From: UBA931 sp036825435 | GTDB taxonomy: Bacteria > Pseudomonadota > Gammaproteobacteria > Burkholderiales > Casimicrobiaceae | Reading direction: 5' to 3' | DNA length: 31,491 nt | NCBI GenBank assembly: GCA_036825435.1 | Contig: DAISYG010000017.1 | Location: 1-31,491, forward strand | Shown: piece after piece, positions 8,701-16,442 of the stretch | Layout: every line of letters begins with the position of its first letter | Numbering within the stretch: position 1 is the stretch's first letter | Notes under the pieces: generated by a model | Told to the model about the DNA's origin: nothing | The model's database searches: none | What the model saw: the letters and a program-made list of their open reading frames with translations, nothing else | Position numbers and translations under genes: made by a program

Positions 8701-9271
8701 AAGTGCAAATCATACCGATCCACGTTCCTTCCGTCGTGCGAAATTCGCGCTCTTCCGTTGTGACTTTCGTCACTCTGATGTATTGCTCAATCTCTGAAGC
8801 CTTGCCTTCGTCCTGCACCAGAACAAGTGATTGACCGACATCCGGCGTCGGGTCGCCTGGTTTGAGCAACATCGCAATTGCACGCTGCCCGACAAGCTGT
8901 CTTTCCAGCAATTGTCCAATCCATTTGATGCCGCGCGTTAAATAGCTTTCGACTCGGTTCTGTGCATCAGTCCGACGATCATCCCACGACTTCGTTGTAA
9001 AAATCGACGCAGCAACAAGCAGGTCTTTCGGCGGTCTGTCGATGATAACGTGCGAACCGTAGTAGCTGTCTGTGTCGTCAGTCACAACGGCGAGAAACGC
9101 CTTCCGCAATGCGATGCGCCCATACACACGATCAAGCTCGGCAATATCTGGAAAGAGATTATTTGATTCGCCGTCGATCACCTCATTGCCTGTCATTTTG
9201 CCGCCGCCGTCAGGTGTGTCTAGCAGCACTTCAGATTTGAATAACCTTATATCACCTTCAAGGATTCCCAT
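5699..9271 (-). CDS. Large modular tail-tip protein with about seven tandem beta modules
   Basis: A 1190-aa virion protein. The N-terminal about 260 residues look like a distinct attachment domain. From about 300 to 990 a module recurs, with a strand opener (LPGTLQI 306, MPGSTMVSF 395, LPGSIEAEY 575, SGSVRFR 724, AGSFQIRM 808) followed by an Asp-Asp-Gly-x-Gly ... Gly-Thr-Ile-x-Tyr-x-x-Gly-x-Ile core at about 320, 413, 504, 611, 746, 828 and a weaker 966. The C-terminal about 200 residues are different (Trp-rich, beta). Position after the tape measure suggests a tail-tip or central-fibre role comparable to lambda gpJ, though it does not look like gpJ. Start at ATG 9271 overlaps the previous gene by 14 nt. 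Confidence 0.75.
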   Translation of the reverse strand: MGILEGDIRLFKSEVLLDTPDGGGKMTGNEVIDGESNNLFPDIAELDRVYGRIALRKAFLAVVTDDTDSYYGSHVIIDRPPKDLLVAASIFTTKSWDDRRTDAQNRVESYLTRGIKWIGQLLERQLVGQRAIAMLLKPGDPTPDVGQSLVLVQDEGKASEIEQYIRVTKVTTEEREFRTTEGTWIGMICTCEISDPLRYDFIGPPPSPFDDVAAQAVVRDTMVADAAQYYGIKPTTAEAQLGDMRVQVESIYGQLIPSAQSETALVDLTAAGEATPVIDSSTGEISFTTAATIGAALNLHLGNGCLPGTLQIVLSGGEITDDGGQLISGGIVVGTIDYGRGLLTFGSASPTYGGTKTVRFHPAAQPTRVANTYSIPVPPEGRGYVYTATLVPTPMPGSTMVSFMAQGKWYDLRDDGSGALRGADSAYGSGTINYETGTVIVTTGALPDANTEVLFAWGVNSSYFNRSGTTVKSPSIKHTTANAGVSPNSLTVTWTDGANTKTATDDGKGNIIGDATGTIHYARGEIILTPNILPAGGAQYTIEYSYGNPIEERFDAPFVNALGLVDLTLSNSNILPGSIEAEYNMTIVDRTGLPPEYDIAQPYATIARVHDKDGEFDGDGVGWTLIGAAGAHTINRGTIDYANGTIEMEPAAFAAVPIAAYGSGSATLLAWMYYLLYAALPTDGSGYIIVRYRSSGAENTATETVSTTNLAIDLTDQYAEAIISGSVRFRLGGKTYIDRLGSLYCDVDASNGSGTLAGSVSYASGEAIITSWQPSGTSTVTLDSLLTELSGQPVPEVYFRVPGAPIRAGSFQIRMSPITGGTVYATANADGSILTDDMSGSIDVQTGIVTLQFGKLVPAAGNEGEFWYDANKVDLNGNIFKPAPVYADTIRYNAVVQTYIPLSADILGLDPVRLPQDGRVPIYRIGDVVVLHNTQSEAFPNPVSAGYTLDVGRVRLSLLKVFDADNKELPDDQYTVDLDAGIVTLATPLDLSGFVQPLRAEHRVEDMGLISDVQINGVLSVTRSITHDYPVGSYVSSALIVGDLQSRQHTMFSQQTWTGSWSDERQGNEILAQYNNTLYPVAVTNRGSIEERWAMIFTSATEFRVVGETVGQIATGNINTDLMPINPEMEVPYFELKALGWGSGWATGNVLRFNTAGANYPLWLARTVLQGQATEDHDSFRVQIRGDVDR

Positions 9272-9692
9272 CGCCTACCTCTGTAAAATTCAATGCATAA
9301 ATGTGGTAATAATCGTCATCGTTAAGATGTGCGAAACCTTTCACTGGCGCCGCTTCAATCGCCGTATCGTCGTTTCTGAAAATCACCGTAAACTTACGAC
9401 CGTCTGTCATCGTTAATTCAAACCGCGCCGCTGTTCCGTCTGTGTTGCGTTCGCTTGCCCACGTTTGCAAATCATTCAGCGTTGCGCGTTTGACCCAGCC
9501 CATGTCCGATTGAGCGTCGGCAAGCGAGATCGGACGACCTTGTTTCTTCGTTGCTGTCTCAACAAGTAGCGACCCTGTTAATAACCTCGTTTGCGATTGC
9601 GCGACGGGCGACCACGAATGCTCATCGACCCACAGCAGACCGTCGCTCAGACTGATCACGCCACCGGTGTTGAGATTCTTTAACGTGATCAT
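9258..9692 (-). CDS. Minor tail protein following the tape measure, unknown
   Basis: A 144-aa protein whose ATG overlaps the tape-measure stop as ATGA. Features are an N-terminal beta-hairpin-like segment (MITLKNLNTGGVISLSDGL), a helix around residues 72-85 (LNDLQTWASER), and later strands (ARFELTMTDGRKFTVIF). Small proteins at this position in lambda-like and Mu-like genomes form the distal tail ring, so a distal tail role comparable to lambda gpM or gpL is plausible. I do not recognise a named family. Confidence 0.65.
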   Translation of the reverse strand: MITLKNLNTGGVISLSDGLLWVDEHSWSPVAQSQTRLLTGSLLVETATKKQGRPISLADAQSDMGWVKRATLNDLQTWASERNTDGTAARFELTMTDGRKFTVIFRNDDTAIEAAPVKGFAHLNDDDYYHIYALNFTEVGDGNP

Positions 9693-12600
9693 GATGCGTT
9701 CGCCTTCGCGCGTGCGAGCGCTGTTAACAGTTTCGACTCTTCCGATTCGGGCATCGTCGCTTTGATCTTCGTTCCCGAAACATTGAGATCAAGCGCAATC
9801 GTTTTTGTCGATGCATATCTGGACGGTTCTGGTTGCGACAACGGCACACGCGCAGGCATTGGCGAGTTCGTTGCTAGCACCATTCCGCCTTGAGCAAAGC
9901 GCTGAACATGTTGACCTAATATCCCCATTGGCGCTTTCAACGAATTGAGAGCGCTGAAAAATCCGACGCCAAGGCGCTGCACAACGTTGCGCGGTACAAC
10001 CCACTCTCCTGGTGTCAACATTGCGGGGACGGTGTCTGTTCCTGTTTTTGCATTGCCGCCTTTGTTCATTGCTAAATAGGAAAGCATCTGCATTGACATT
10101 GCAACTGGGTGACGCATCTTGTGCGCAATATTGAGATTGCGCATCCACCCCTCGTAGCTTTTCAGCACTTCATCGACAACCTGCTTTCGAGCATCCGGCT
10201 TCATCATCCAAAAGCGATCACGTAGTTTCCACGCCCAGTCGCTCATTGATGTTGATCCAGTTTGCACAGGCGGCAGACCTTTGCCATAGCTATTCAAGTT
10301 CGAAAGCATCTTGTAAACTTCTTTTTCTTCTTCAGTGCGCTCGGACTTTTTGACCCTTCCGCCGCCCGCAAAATTCATCACGCCACTCAGTGCCGCACGA
10401 TATTTCTGCACCGCAGCTTTACGCAATACAAACGCGCCTGCATCAAGCGTGCGAGGCACGGTGTCGGTATTGCCGACTCCCGGCACAACGCCACCACGCA
10501 GCGCCGGAAAGCCTGCTACGCCGCCTGTGTTGAGGTGTTGTGCTGTAATCAAGCCGCCAGCGTTTTTCGCTGCGACACGCCGCTCATAGATCGTATGCGT
10601 TGATGATGTGTTTCGATTATTCAGCGAGTCGATATTTGCTTTAACTTTATCGACGTTACTGTTGATTTGATGTTTCGATTGCGTTTCGATACTCGACAGC
10701 GCTTTGATCTTCGTCTCAATCACGCCGATGGCTGATTCCGCTTCGGTAGTTGCAACCTGCAATTCAACGCGACCTTCTTCGCTTGCATATTCACCAAGCT
10801 CTGCCAGCGCCTCTTTCGCTTTCGTCAGATCGACGGTTACGGTCATTCCGTTTTCGAGGTCTTTCTGCATCTGCTCGATGTCGCGTTTCGCTTCTTCGAG
10901 ATCAACCTTGATCGGCATGAGGCGCTCTTTCTCATTAAGTGCCGCTTCAACTTTTGCAACACCCTCGTCAAAGCTGTCGGTGTTCATGCTGATCGACACA
11001 TTCAATCCATGCTCAAGCTCGGAGGCCAACGTTTTAACTTGAGATTGCGTCGCCGATAACGCTTGCTCAATATCCTTGCGTGCTGATACCGCGCTCTTCG
11101 CTGAATTATCGTGCGCGTTCTGTTGTGCGGTGTACGCCTGCGCGATCAGGTCATTGGCAGTCTTGACGTTCTCGGATGCCTTCGCTACCGCTTCGTGCGA
11201 CTTCACAATATCCTGATCGCCTTCCTTGACCGCACTGGCGGTTGACATGGCAACGCTTTCCATCTTCTTGGCGTATTCAACGGCAGTGTCGTATTCACCC
11301 TTCGACAACGCTTCGCGCGCTTTCGCTTGCAGATCGGCGATCTCGGTTTGCTTGTCCTGATAAACCTCATAATCGGTCATCAGCTTGCGCTGCAATTCGC
11401 GCAATTTCTCATCGCCCGACATCCGCGCCTGACGTTTCTTTTCTTCAATCGCGACGATGGCGTCGAGGTGTTTTTGTTCTTCTTTGTTCAGCGTCTCGAT
11501 GTGCTTCTGATAGTCGGCGACCTGCTTTTCAAGCGTCTGACGCTTCGTTTCGAGTATTTCATTCTCGACCTTCTGCACCGCGATGTGACGCTCTTCTTCG
11601 GTCTGTGCCATGCGCGCGGCAGCTTCGATGCGCTTCCGACCTTCTTCGTCGATCAGTGCCATCATCGCTTCGGTGTTCTGTTGCCGCAGTGCCACCTCGG
11701 TTTGCAGCAACTCCGACAACAATGCAGACGACTTCCGCAACATTTGGTCTTTCGATGTGGTAACACGTTCAATCTCAGCGAGTTCCAGCGCGTACCGCTG
11801 TTCGAGCGCGTCCATTTCACTCATCATCTCTTGTTCCGCGATTCCCGACAGTCCGGAATACGCGCTGGAAATATCAGACAGGCTTGACGTTATTTGTTTT
11901 CCTGCCTCGCTGTATCGTTTTTCAACATCCTTGAGAGCGCTGTCAACTTCTTTTATTGCAGCGTCAAGCACGCCAGCACCGACCATTGCTGACTGTATTA
12001 ATGCATTGCGCGCAACTTCGATGTTCTTCGCCGCCTGTTCAGCAGCGGCGGCAGCTTCTTCAGCTTCTGCCGTCGCGTCGGAGTACATGTCGTCAAATAT
12101 CGCGCCTAATTCCGTGAGCCTGCTTTTCCAGCGATCATGCACCTGCGCCAGCGTGTCGTCGGTGAAAACAGCTTTGACTTGCTCCCATTTATATTTCAGA
12201 TATTCAAACGCATACACCAGCGCTTGCACCATCGCAATACCAGCCTTGCGGACAAATTCAAATTGATTTGCCCACGTTCCGATTTGCCAGCCAGCCCATG
12301 CTGCGGCTAGGACGGCAATCGCTTTGCCGATCAAAAGCAATGAAGCGTTGGCAGCAAGCGCGGCAGCACGCACGCGCGCCAACGTCACCGTCACCGATTC
12401 CCACGCCGCTTTTGCAAGACCAGCGCTCGCAACCGCCGTTGCACCGAGCGCCTTGAATGCGGTTATAAGGTATGGTATTGCAATGCGAACGAGCGTTGCC
12501 GTGATAAGCGTCGCAAGCGCTGTTAAAACTGCCATCACAGCGCCAATATTGTCGGACAGCACGCCAAGCGCTGACGTGAGCATTTTTGATGCGCCAATAG

Positions 12601-13495
12601 CTTCGTCGGTTTGCCCGACCCAGAAGAGCATGGCATTACCGAATTTCGTCGCGGCATCGCTGAACGATACCGGCATTGCTTCGGTTTCTTCGCGCAGTCG
12701 ATCAAGCTGTGTGATCAACGCAGGCACGACCTTGTCACTGGTCAGTTGCCCAGCACGCGCCATTTTTTGCAATTCTTGACCAGTAACCCCAAGACCATCT
12801 GCCAACGCCTGCAATAGGCGAGGCGAGTTCGCTGTCAGCGTTTGAAAATCTTTGAGGTTTATTTTTCCTAGTTGCAACGATTTTGAAAGCGTGTTGATCG
12901 CGCCGTCCGTCATCTGCGTATTCGCACTACTGACGACGAGCGATGTTGACAGAGCCTCGACAACGCCCATTGTTTCATTCGTTGCGAATCCCATCTCGCG
13001 CATCGTTTTTTCGGTGCGCACGAATATTTCGGCATTGTCCGTGAATTGCTTATACGTCAACTGCGAAATGCGCTGAAGCTCTTTCGTGACCTCGTTATAA
13101 TTGCCAGTTTCTTTCGTGACGATCTTGATGCGTGACGTCATCTGACCGTAGGCGTCGGCCATGTCCATGATGTTTTTGACTTGTCCCGCCAAAAACTTCA
13201 CGCCAGCAAACGCCATGAATGCGTCGCGCGCCAGACGTAGCTGATCGGTAACTTGTTTACCGCTGGCTTTGATTTGATTCAGCGAGTCGGAAACCGTCTT
13301 ACCGGCAGACGATGCGCCAGACGCAAGGTCTTTCGTTGATTTCGTCGCATCAGCCATGCTCTGGCTGATATTCTTGCCAGCCTGCTTCGTCGCTTTCTCA
13401 AGCTCGGCCATGCGTGATTCGACCTGTTTTAAGAGCGACAGAGCTCCTTCGTCATCGCCCGAGAGGGACATAACGATATTGATTTTGTCTGACAT
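9689..13495 (-). CDS. Tail tape measure protein
   Basis: A 1268-aa protein. Residues about 110-290 contain the tape-measure N-terminal domain (AYGQMTSRIKIVTKET ... TMREMGFATNETMGVVEALS ... NSPRLLQALADGLG). Hydrophobic membrane-type segments lie at about 316-345 and 378-405. A long coiled coil rich in Glu, Lys, Ala and Gln follows (about 460-930). The C-terminal region repeats a TDTVP-x2-L-x2-G motif twice. The protein sets tail length and is injected on infection. At about 0.15 nm per residue (the relation known for lambda gpH) this predicts a tail near 190 nm, so a long-tailed siphophage. It is preceded by the G/GT frameshift pair and a DUF6441-like gene. No lytic transglycosylase domain was seen. 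Confidence 0.95.
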   Translation of the reverse strand: MSDKINIVMSLSGDDEGALSLLKQVESRMAELEKATKQAGKNISQSMADATKSTKDLASGASSAGKTVSDSLNQIKASGKQVTDQLRLARDAFMAFAGVKFLAGQVKNIMDMADAYGQMTSRIKIVTKETGNYNEVTKELQRISQLTYKQFTDNAEIFVRTEKTMREMGFATNETMGVVEALSTSLVVSSANTQMTDGAINTLSKSLQLGKINLKDFQTLTANSPRLLQALADGLGVTGQELQKMARAGQLTSDKVVPALITQLDRLREETEAMPVSFSDAATKFGNAMLFWVGQTDEAIGASKMLTSALGVLSDNIGAVMAVLTALATLITATLVRIAIPYLITAFKALGATAVASAGLAKAAWESVTVTLARVRAAALAANASLLLIGKAIAVLAAAWAGWQIGTWANQFEFVRKAGIAMVQALVYAFEYLKYKWEQVKAVFTDDTLAQVHDRWKSRLTELGAIFDDMYSDATAEAEEAAAAAEQAAKNIEVARNALIQSAMVGAGVLDAAIKEVDSALKDVEKRYSEAGKQITSSLSDISSAYSGLSGIAEQEMMSEMDALEQRYALELAEIERVTTSKDQMLRKSSALLSELLQTEVALRQQNTEAMMALIDEEGRKRIEAAARMAQTEEERHIAVQKVENEILETKRQTLEKQVADYQKHIETLNKEEQKHLDAIVAIEEKKRQARMSGDEKLRELQRKLMTDYEVYQDKQTEIADLQAKAREALSKGEYDTAVEYAKKMESVAMSTASAVKEGDQDIVKSHEAVAKASENVKTANDLIAQAYTAQQNAHDNSAKSAVSARKDIEQALSATQSQVKTLASELEHGLNVSISMNTDSFDEGVAKVEAALNEKERLMPIKVDLEEAKRDIEQMQKDLENGMTVTVDLTKAKEALAELGEYASEEGRVELQVATTEAESAIGVIETKIKALSSIETQSKHQINSNVDKVKANIDSLNNRNTSSTHTIYERRVAAKNAGGLITAQHLNTGGVAGFPALRGGVVPGVGNTDTVPRTLDAGAFVLRKAAVQKYRAALSGVMNFAGGGRVKKSERTEEEKEVYKMLSNLNSYGKGLPPVQTGSTSMSDWAWKLRDRFWMMKPDARKQVVDEVLKSYEGWMRNLNIAHKMRHPVAMSMQMLSYLAMNKGGNAKTGTDTVPAMLTPGEWVVPRNVVQRLGVGFFSALNSLKAPMGILGQHVQRFAQGGMVLATNSPMPARVPLSQPEPSRYASTKTIALDLNVSGTKIKATMPESEESKLLTALARAKANAS

Positions 13496-13501
13496 GGTTT
13501 T

Positions 13502-14161
13502 TTACTTGAGCAGGTCTTTTTTAAGATGTTCCTCGATGCTCGAAATGAGCAACGGTATGCGCGTTTCAATGATTCTGGTCACGTTCAACCGGCGCGGTAT
13601 CGTGACCTTGTTTACCAACACGGCTATTGGAATACTCTCGCCGCGTTTGAGTCTTTTCTTTCCTTGCTTCTTGCGATGGCGCGACTTGAACTGCCGCAGC
13701 AATCCATCATGCTCGGCAATGTTTTCCGCCATTAACACCACTTGTCCGTTTTTCTTCTTCACGAAAAACGTATTGCCGCCACGACGTAATTTTTCTAGCG
13801 TCGCCTTGAAGCCTTTACCAGTCGCTCCCTTGCGCCCGAATTGTTGATTAATAGGTATCAGTAACTTGCCTTGAATCACAGCGCCTTTTTCATGCACGCC
13901 GAGCCATTTAACGTTTGAATAAGCCCGAAGCATCGGCAGCTTGTCAGTCTTTTTGTCGTACACTTTCACGCGGAAAGTATTCGCCAGCTTCTTGCCACCG
14001 AGCTTCGTTCTGATATTGGCTTGCGCCGCCACCTGCATTGATCGCGCTTGTTCCTTCATGCCAGCCGACGCAGATTTCACCGCATTCACGCGCAACTTGC
14101 CACCCCATTTTTTCACCTGCGCGCGTGCCTCGGAAGATGAAAGTTGCAAATTGATTTTCAT
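13502..14161 (-). CDS. DUF6441-like phage tail protein
   Basis: A 219-aa, very basic protein (Lys/Arg-rich throughout). An N-terminal helix with many Ala/Gln (about 10-50) precedes a beta section with LGVHEKGAVIQGKLLIPIN (about 86-104), a pattern I associate with phage DUF6441 proteins, which lie beside the tape measure; that family call is from memory and moderate. Its ATG overlaps the stop of the GT reading frame as ATGA, and the tape measure starts 6 nt downstream. Role unknown; a tail assembly or tail-completion factor is possible. Confidence 0.6.
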   Translation of the reverse strand: MKINLQLSSSEARAQVKKWGGKLRVNAVKSASAGMKEQARSMQVAAQANIRTKLGGKKLANTFRVKVYDKKTDKLPMLRAYSNVKWLGVHEKGAVIQGKLLIPINQQFGRKGATGKGFKATLEKLRRGGNTFFVKKKNGQVVLMAENIAEHDGLLRQFKSRHRKKQGKKRLKRGESIPIAVLVNKVTIPRRLNVTRIIETRIPLLISSIEEHLKKDLLK

Positions 14162-14759
14162 TTCTTCCGTTCCTCCAATGCTTCGGCAGTTTTCTTCACG
14201 CCGTCTTTGCAGTGTGGCGAGGCAACGATGGTGAGCAGATCAAGGTAACGCTCCGCTTCGCGGCGCGCGATGGCTTTTAGGAAACACTGCGCCTGCGGCA
14301 CGGTGTATCCTCGAATATCGTTTAATGCGTGCCCGCTCTCAATGAGCCGTTGGATGGCTTCTGGCCAGCCGGTTGCACCGCCTTGCTTATTGATCCTGCC
14401 GCCTCGTTGATTTTCGGCAACAGGACTCTCGTAAAAAAATCAATGTTTGCGCTCACAACCTTGACGGCAAGATCGACAGCCTCATCGGCAGGTAATGCGG
14501 CAATCCACTCGACAGGCTTATCGAGCAATGCCGCCGCCGTGTTCAGCAATTCATCGGAACGTTCGGCGAGCACAAGCACAATGTCAAATTCACCATCGCG
14601 CTCTTTGAACGTTTTCAGCAGCCCCGCACCGGCTTTCATCGCCGCAGCGAGTTGGCCAAGCGTTGCCGGTTTAATCTCGATTATTTCCCCTCCTGCGGAA
14701 ACCTTATCACCACCGCCCGGAGGAAGGACGGTGGTGAGATCGGTTTTCATCTCGGTCAT
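14158..14759 (-). CDS. Tail assembly chaperone, -1 frameshift product (GT-like), about 200 aa
   Basis: Reading zero frame through Asp107 and then -1 at the seven-T run gives a 200-aa protein whose last 91 residues come from an open frame ending TGA at 14158-14160. The extension contains a helical segment LNDIRGYTVPQAQCFLKAIARREAERY-type (GYT, QA, AIARREAER are the key parts), as in T extensions of other phages. The extension frame has a TGA immediately upstream of the slippery run and no ATG anywhere, so it can only be reached by frameshifting. Its stop overlaps the start of the next gene as ATGA, so ribosomes finishing GT couple to it. In lambda, GT binds the tape measure and recruits tube subunits. 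Confidence 0.8.
14322..14759 (-). CDS. Tail assembly chaperone, zero-frame product (G-like)
   Basis: A 145-aa protein between the tail tube and the tape-measure region, where lambda-like phages encode the chaperone G that keeps tape measure and tube subunits ready for assembly. It is largely helical (ATLGQLAAAMKAGAGLL, ELLNTAAALLDKPVEWIAALP, EAVDLAVKVVSANIDFF). It contains the seven-T run (14433-14439) at codons 107-109, where a fraction of ribosomes can shift to make the longer GT form. The zero-frame tail after the slip (about 36 aa, ending RAGTH) is low in structure. Its ATG overlaps the tail-tube stop as ATGA. Identity rests on position and the frameshift. Confidence 0.8.
   Translation of the reverse strand: MTEMKTDLTTVLPPGGGDKVSAGGEIIEIKPATLGQLAAAMKAGAGLLKTFKERDGEFDIVLVLAERSDELLNTAAALLDKPVEWIAALPADEAVDLAVKVVSANIDFFTRVLLPKINEAAGSISKAVQPAGQKPSNGSLRAGTH
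14433..14439 (-). other. Slippery heptamer for programmed -1 frameshift
   Basis: On the minus strand the zero frame reads GAT TTT TTT ACG, giving T TTT TTT, which lets both tRNAs re-pair after a -1 slip; the next codon then becomes TAC. The -1 frame is closed by TGA just upstream and is open for 94 codons downstream. A stimulatory structure was not resolved by eye; the following 40 bases are G/C-rich and could fold. Confidence 0.78.
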
Positions 14760-15523
14760 ACGATGACGAAGCGTCCGAATTGTCCGAGTTCGCCGTCGCT
14801 TGGTTTGTTGGTATCAGCCAACACGCCGCCCGACATTTGGAACGAGTTGTATTCGTTCGAGATCAAGCCGAGATCAGACACTGGCGAGAACTTGACGCGG
14901 AACAACTCAAGCAACACAGGAGCGTCGCCGTTTGCCGTGTTGACGCCCTCAAAACGCAAATAACGTTCAGGTGCGGGTGCTGTGAACATGCTGATATTCG
15001 ACGTTGCGCCAGTTTGATACGTCACTTTCAGCGGCCCCGTGAATGTTGTTGCGCCGTCCGCCAAACGCAGCATTTGAATCGCTCCATATTTGGTATCGAC
15101 GGTGTAGTCAGTTCCTTCGACCAGCGTTACCGCTGTTGCCGAACTATCTTCGACGGCAACAGTTTCGACGTTCTGGTGCGCCAAGAAATAACGCTCGCCG
15201 ACAACCAATGTTGCAGCGCCGACTACTTCACCGGCGACGGCAGTGCCAGCCTCAACGTCGTATGGTTTGCCGTACAGACACAGCGCCATACTCTCTTTTG
15301 TCCACTCTTCGGCGGTCAAACTTAATGTTGCGGTTTTCTGCGTCATCAACTGATCATCGAGCAGACGTTGACCGCTCATTGATTCGTAGTGGTCAACCGT
15401 TTCCGTGTTGAGTTGCAACGCCATCTCCGACACATTGCCAACAGGTTTGACGTTGATCGGGTTTCCGTTTGCATCAAGCTCGCCCAGATAGACGCGCCCC
15501 TGCAATGACATATAACGTCCCAT
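14756..15523 (-). CDS. Major tail (tube) protein
   Basis: A 255-aa protein of the phage tail-tube type. It has an N-terminal strand region (GRVYLGELDANGNPI), the segment LNTETVDHYESMSGQRLLDDQL characteristic of tube proteins around residues 38-60, and a beta-rich C-terminal part including LRFEGVNTANG and VLLELFRVKFSPVSDLGLI. An inserted segment at about 97-165 resembles a small domain displayed on the tube, as in lambda gpV. A strong AAGGAGGG ribosome binding site lies 7-14 nt upstream, consistent with high expression. The upstream genes are a 54-aa protein and the tail terminator, matching lambda order Z-U-V. Confidence 0.9.
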   Translation of the reverse strand: MGRYMSLQGRVYLGELDANGNPINVKPVGNVSEMALQLNTETVDHYESMSGQRLLDDQLMTQKTATLSLTAEEWTKESMALCLYGKPYDVEAGTAVAGEVVGAATLVVGERYFLAHQNVETVAVEDSSATAVTLVEGTDYTVDTKYGAIQMLRLADGATTFTGPLKVTYQTGATSNISMFTAPAPERYLRFEGVNTANGDAPVLLELFRVKFSPVSDLGLISNEYNSFQMSGGVLADTNKPSDGELGQFGRFVIV

Positions 15524-15525
15524 AA

Positions 15526-15690
15526 TTATTTTCCCTCCTTTTCAAGTTTCGGCGCGCCGCTGACATAATCAGCAAACTTCTGCTCGACAAGCCATTTGGC
15601 TTGCGTTGCAGACACCTTGATTTTCGTATCACCAAGCACATCAACGCCTTTCACTTTGACGCGCTTGCCCATTCTGATTTTTACTTCCAT
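15526..15690 (-). CDS. 54-aa basic protein between tail terminator and tail tube
   Basis: An open frame of 54 codons, ATG at 15690, TAA at 15526-15528. The sequence starts MEVKIRMGKRVKVKGVD and continues with KIKVSATQAKWLVEQKFADY, rich in Lys and Val, with a likely helix around residues 28-42. It fills the otherwise empty 170 bp between its neighbours exactly, ending 2 nt before the tail-tube ATG. The tail-tube ribosome binding site lies in its last codons. No function is recognised; a small tail assembly factor or tube-cap component is possible. Confidence 0.7.
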   Translation of the reverse strand: MEVKIRMGKRVKVKGVDVLGDTKIKVSATQAKWLVEQKFADYVSGAPKLEKEGK

Positions 15691-15693
15691 GAT

Positions 15694-16146
15694 TTATCCT
15701 TTCGCGGAAATATCTGCTTCTTTCGTCCGGTATTCGATTGCGTAAACAGCTGGAATCTGTCCGACGTATAGCTCGCCATACTCATTGATCCAGTTGCACT
15801 CTTCTTCGACGATGCCAGTTGCCAAGCCACCGAACGTCCTGTCTGCAAATAAAGCCTTGTGAACATCGACCAATATTTCATCGGACAATGTTTCAACGTG
15901 CTTCGGCTTTGCCGCAGTCTCATAAACCTGCGGAACGACACGGATGCGCAGTTGGTTCGGCACAACATTGTTCTTGCGCTCGTTTGGCGTGTTGGTGTCA
16001 GGGAACACCGCCAAAACAATTGGCGTGTTCTCATCGACAGCCGCAGCCGGTTGACGCATTAACTCAGCGTTGTACTTCTGCGCAACAGGAACAAGAGTTT
16101 CGTTGATGATCTTGAGCAAGATTTGCTCGCGGATAGAGTTTGCCAT
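15694..16146 (-). CDS. Tail terminator/tail completion protein (gpU-like)
   Basis: A 150-aa protein with a helical start (SIREQILLKIINETLVPVAQKY) followed by alternating strands (PIVLAVFPDT, QLRIRVVPQVYET, EYRTKEADISA), the alpha/beta pattern of gpU-type tail terminators that cap the tube before joining to the head. It lies between the head-tail connector and the tube genes, as gpU/gpZ do in lambda. The exact equivalent (U or Z) is uncertain. It starts 1 nt upstream of the connector stop, so translation is coupled. Confidence 0.7.
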   Translation of the reverse strand: MANSIREQILLKIINETLVPVAQKYNAELMRQPAAAVDENTPIVLAVFPDTNTPNERKNNVVPNQLRIRVVPQVYETAAKPKHVETLSDEILVDVHKALFADRTFGGLATGIVEEECNWINEYGELYVGQIPAVYAIEYRTKEADISAKG

Positions 16147-16440
16147 TTACGCTTTTCTCAATGTTGCTGTGCATTCTGTGCCGTCGATGTGCGGACGCAT
16201 TTCCTTGACCTTATATTGATTTCCAAGTATCTCGACAGTGTCACCTATTTTCAGTCCAACAAAGTCGGTTGTCAGATAGCGCATATAAGGATCGGGAATA
16301 ATGGCCAGCCCATCGAAGGCGTCTATAACCGGCATGCGGAAATAGACGCTTCTCGATACAGCTTCGCCTGCGTTTGTCCATGTGCATGGATAAAGTAGAC
16401 CAGCCGATTCGGCGGCAGCAAAGAATGCAGCGGTATCCAT
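16147..16440 (-). CDS. Head-tail attachment protein (lambda FII-like)
   Basis: A 97-aa beta-barrel-type protein. The C-terminal half (PYMRYLTTDFVGLKIGDTV, then EILGNQYKVKEMRPHIDG) follows the pattern of lambda gpFII: a strand ending in the phrase about a required attribute, an L-x-x-GDT turn, and a G-x-x-Y/F-x-V-x-E/D hairpin. This family completes the portal vertex and gives the tail its docking site. It lies directly after the major capsid gene, as FII lies near E in lambda. Family-level homology is inferred from pattern only. Confidence 0.72.
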   Translation of the reverse strand: MDTAAFFAAAESAGLLYPCTWTNAGEAVSRSVYFRMPVIDAFDGLAIIPDPYMRYLTTDFVGLKIGDTVEILGNQYKVKEMRPHIDGTECTATLRKA

Positions 16441-16442
16441 TA

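Noticed and set aside
11327..11887. Plus-strand frames of 173-218 codons across the tape measure
   Set aside because: Antisense shadows of the coiled-coil region, with the leucine/phenylalanine-rich composition expected from complementing Glu/Lys/Gln codons.
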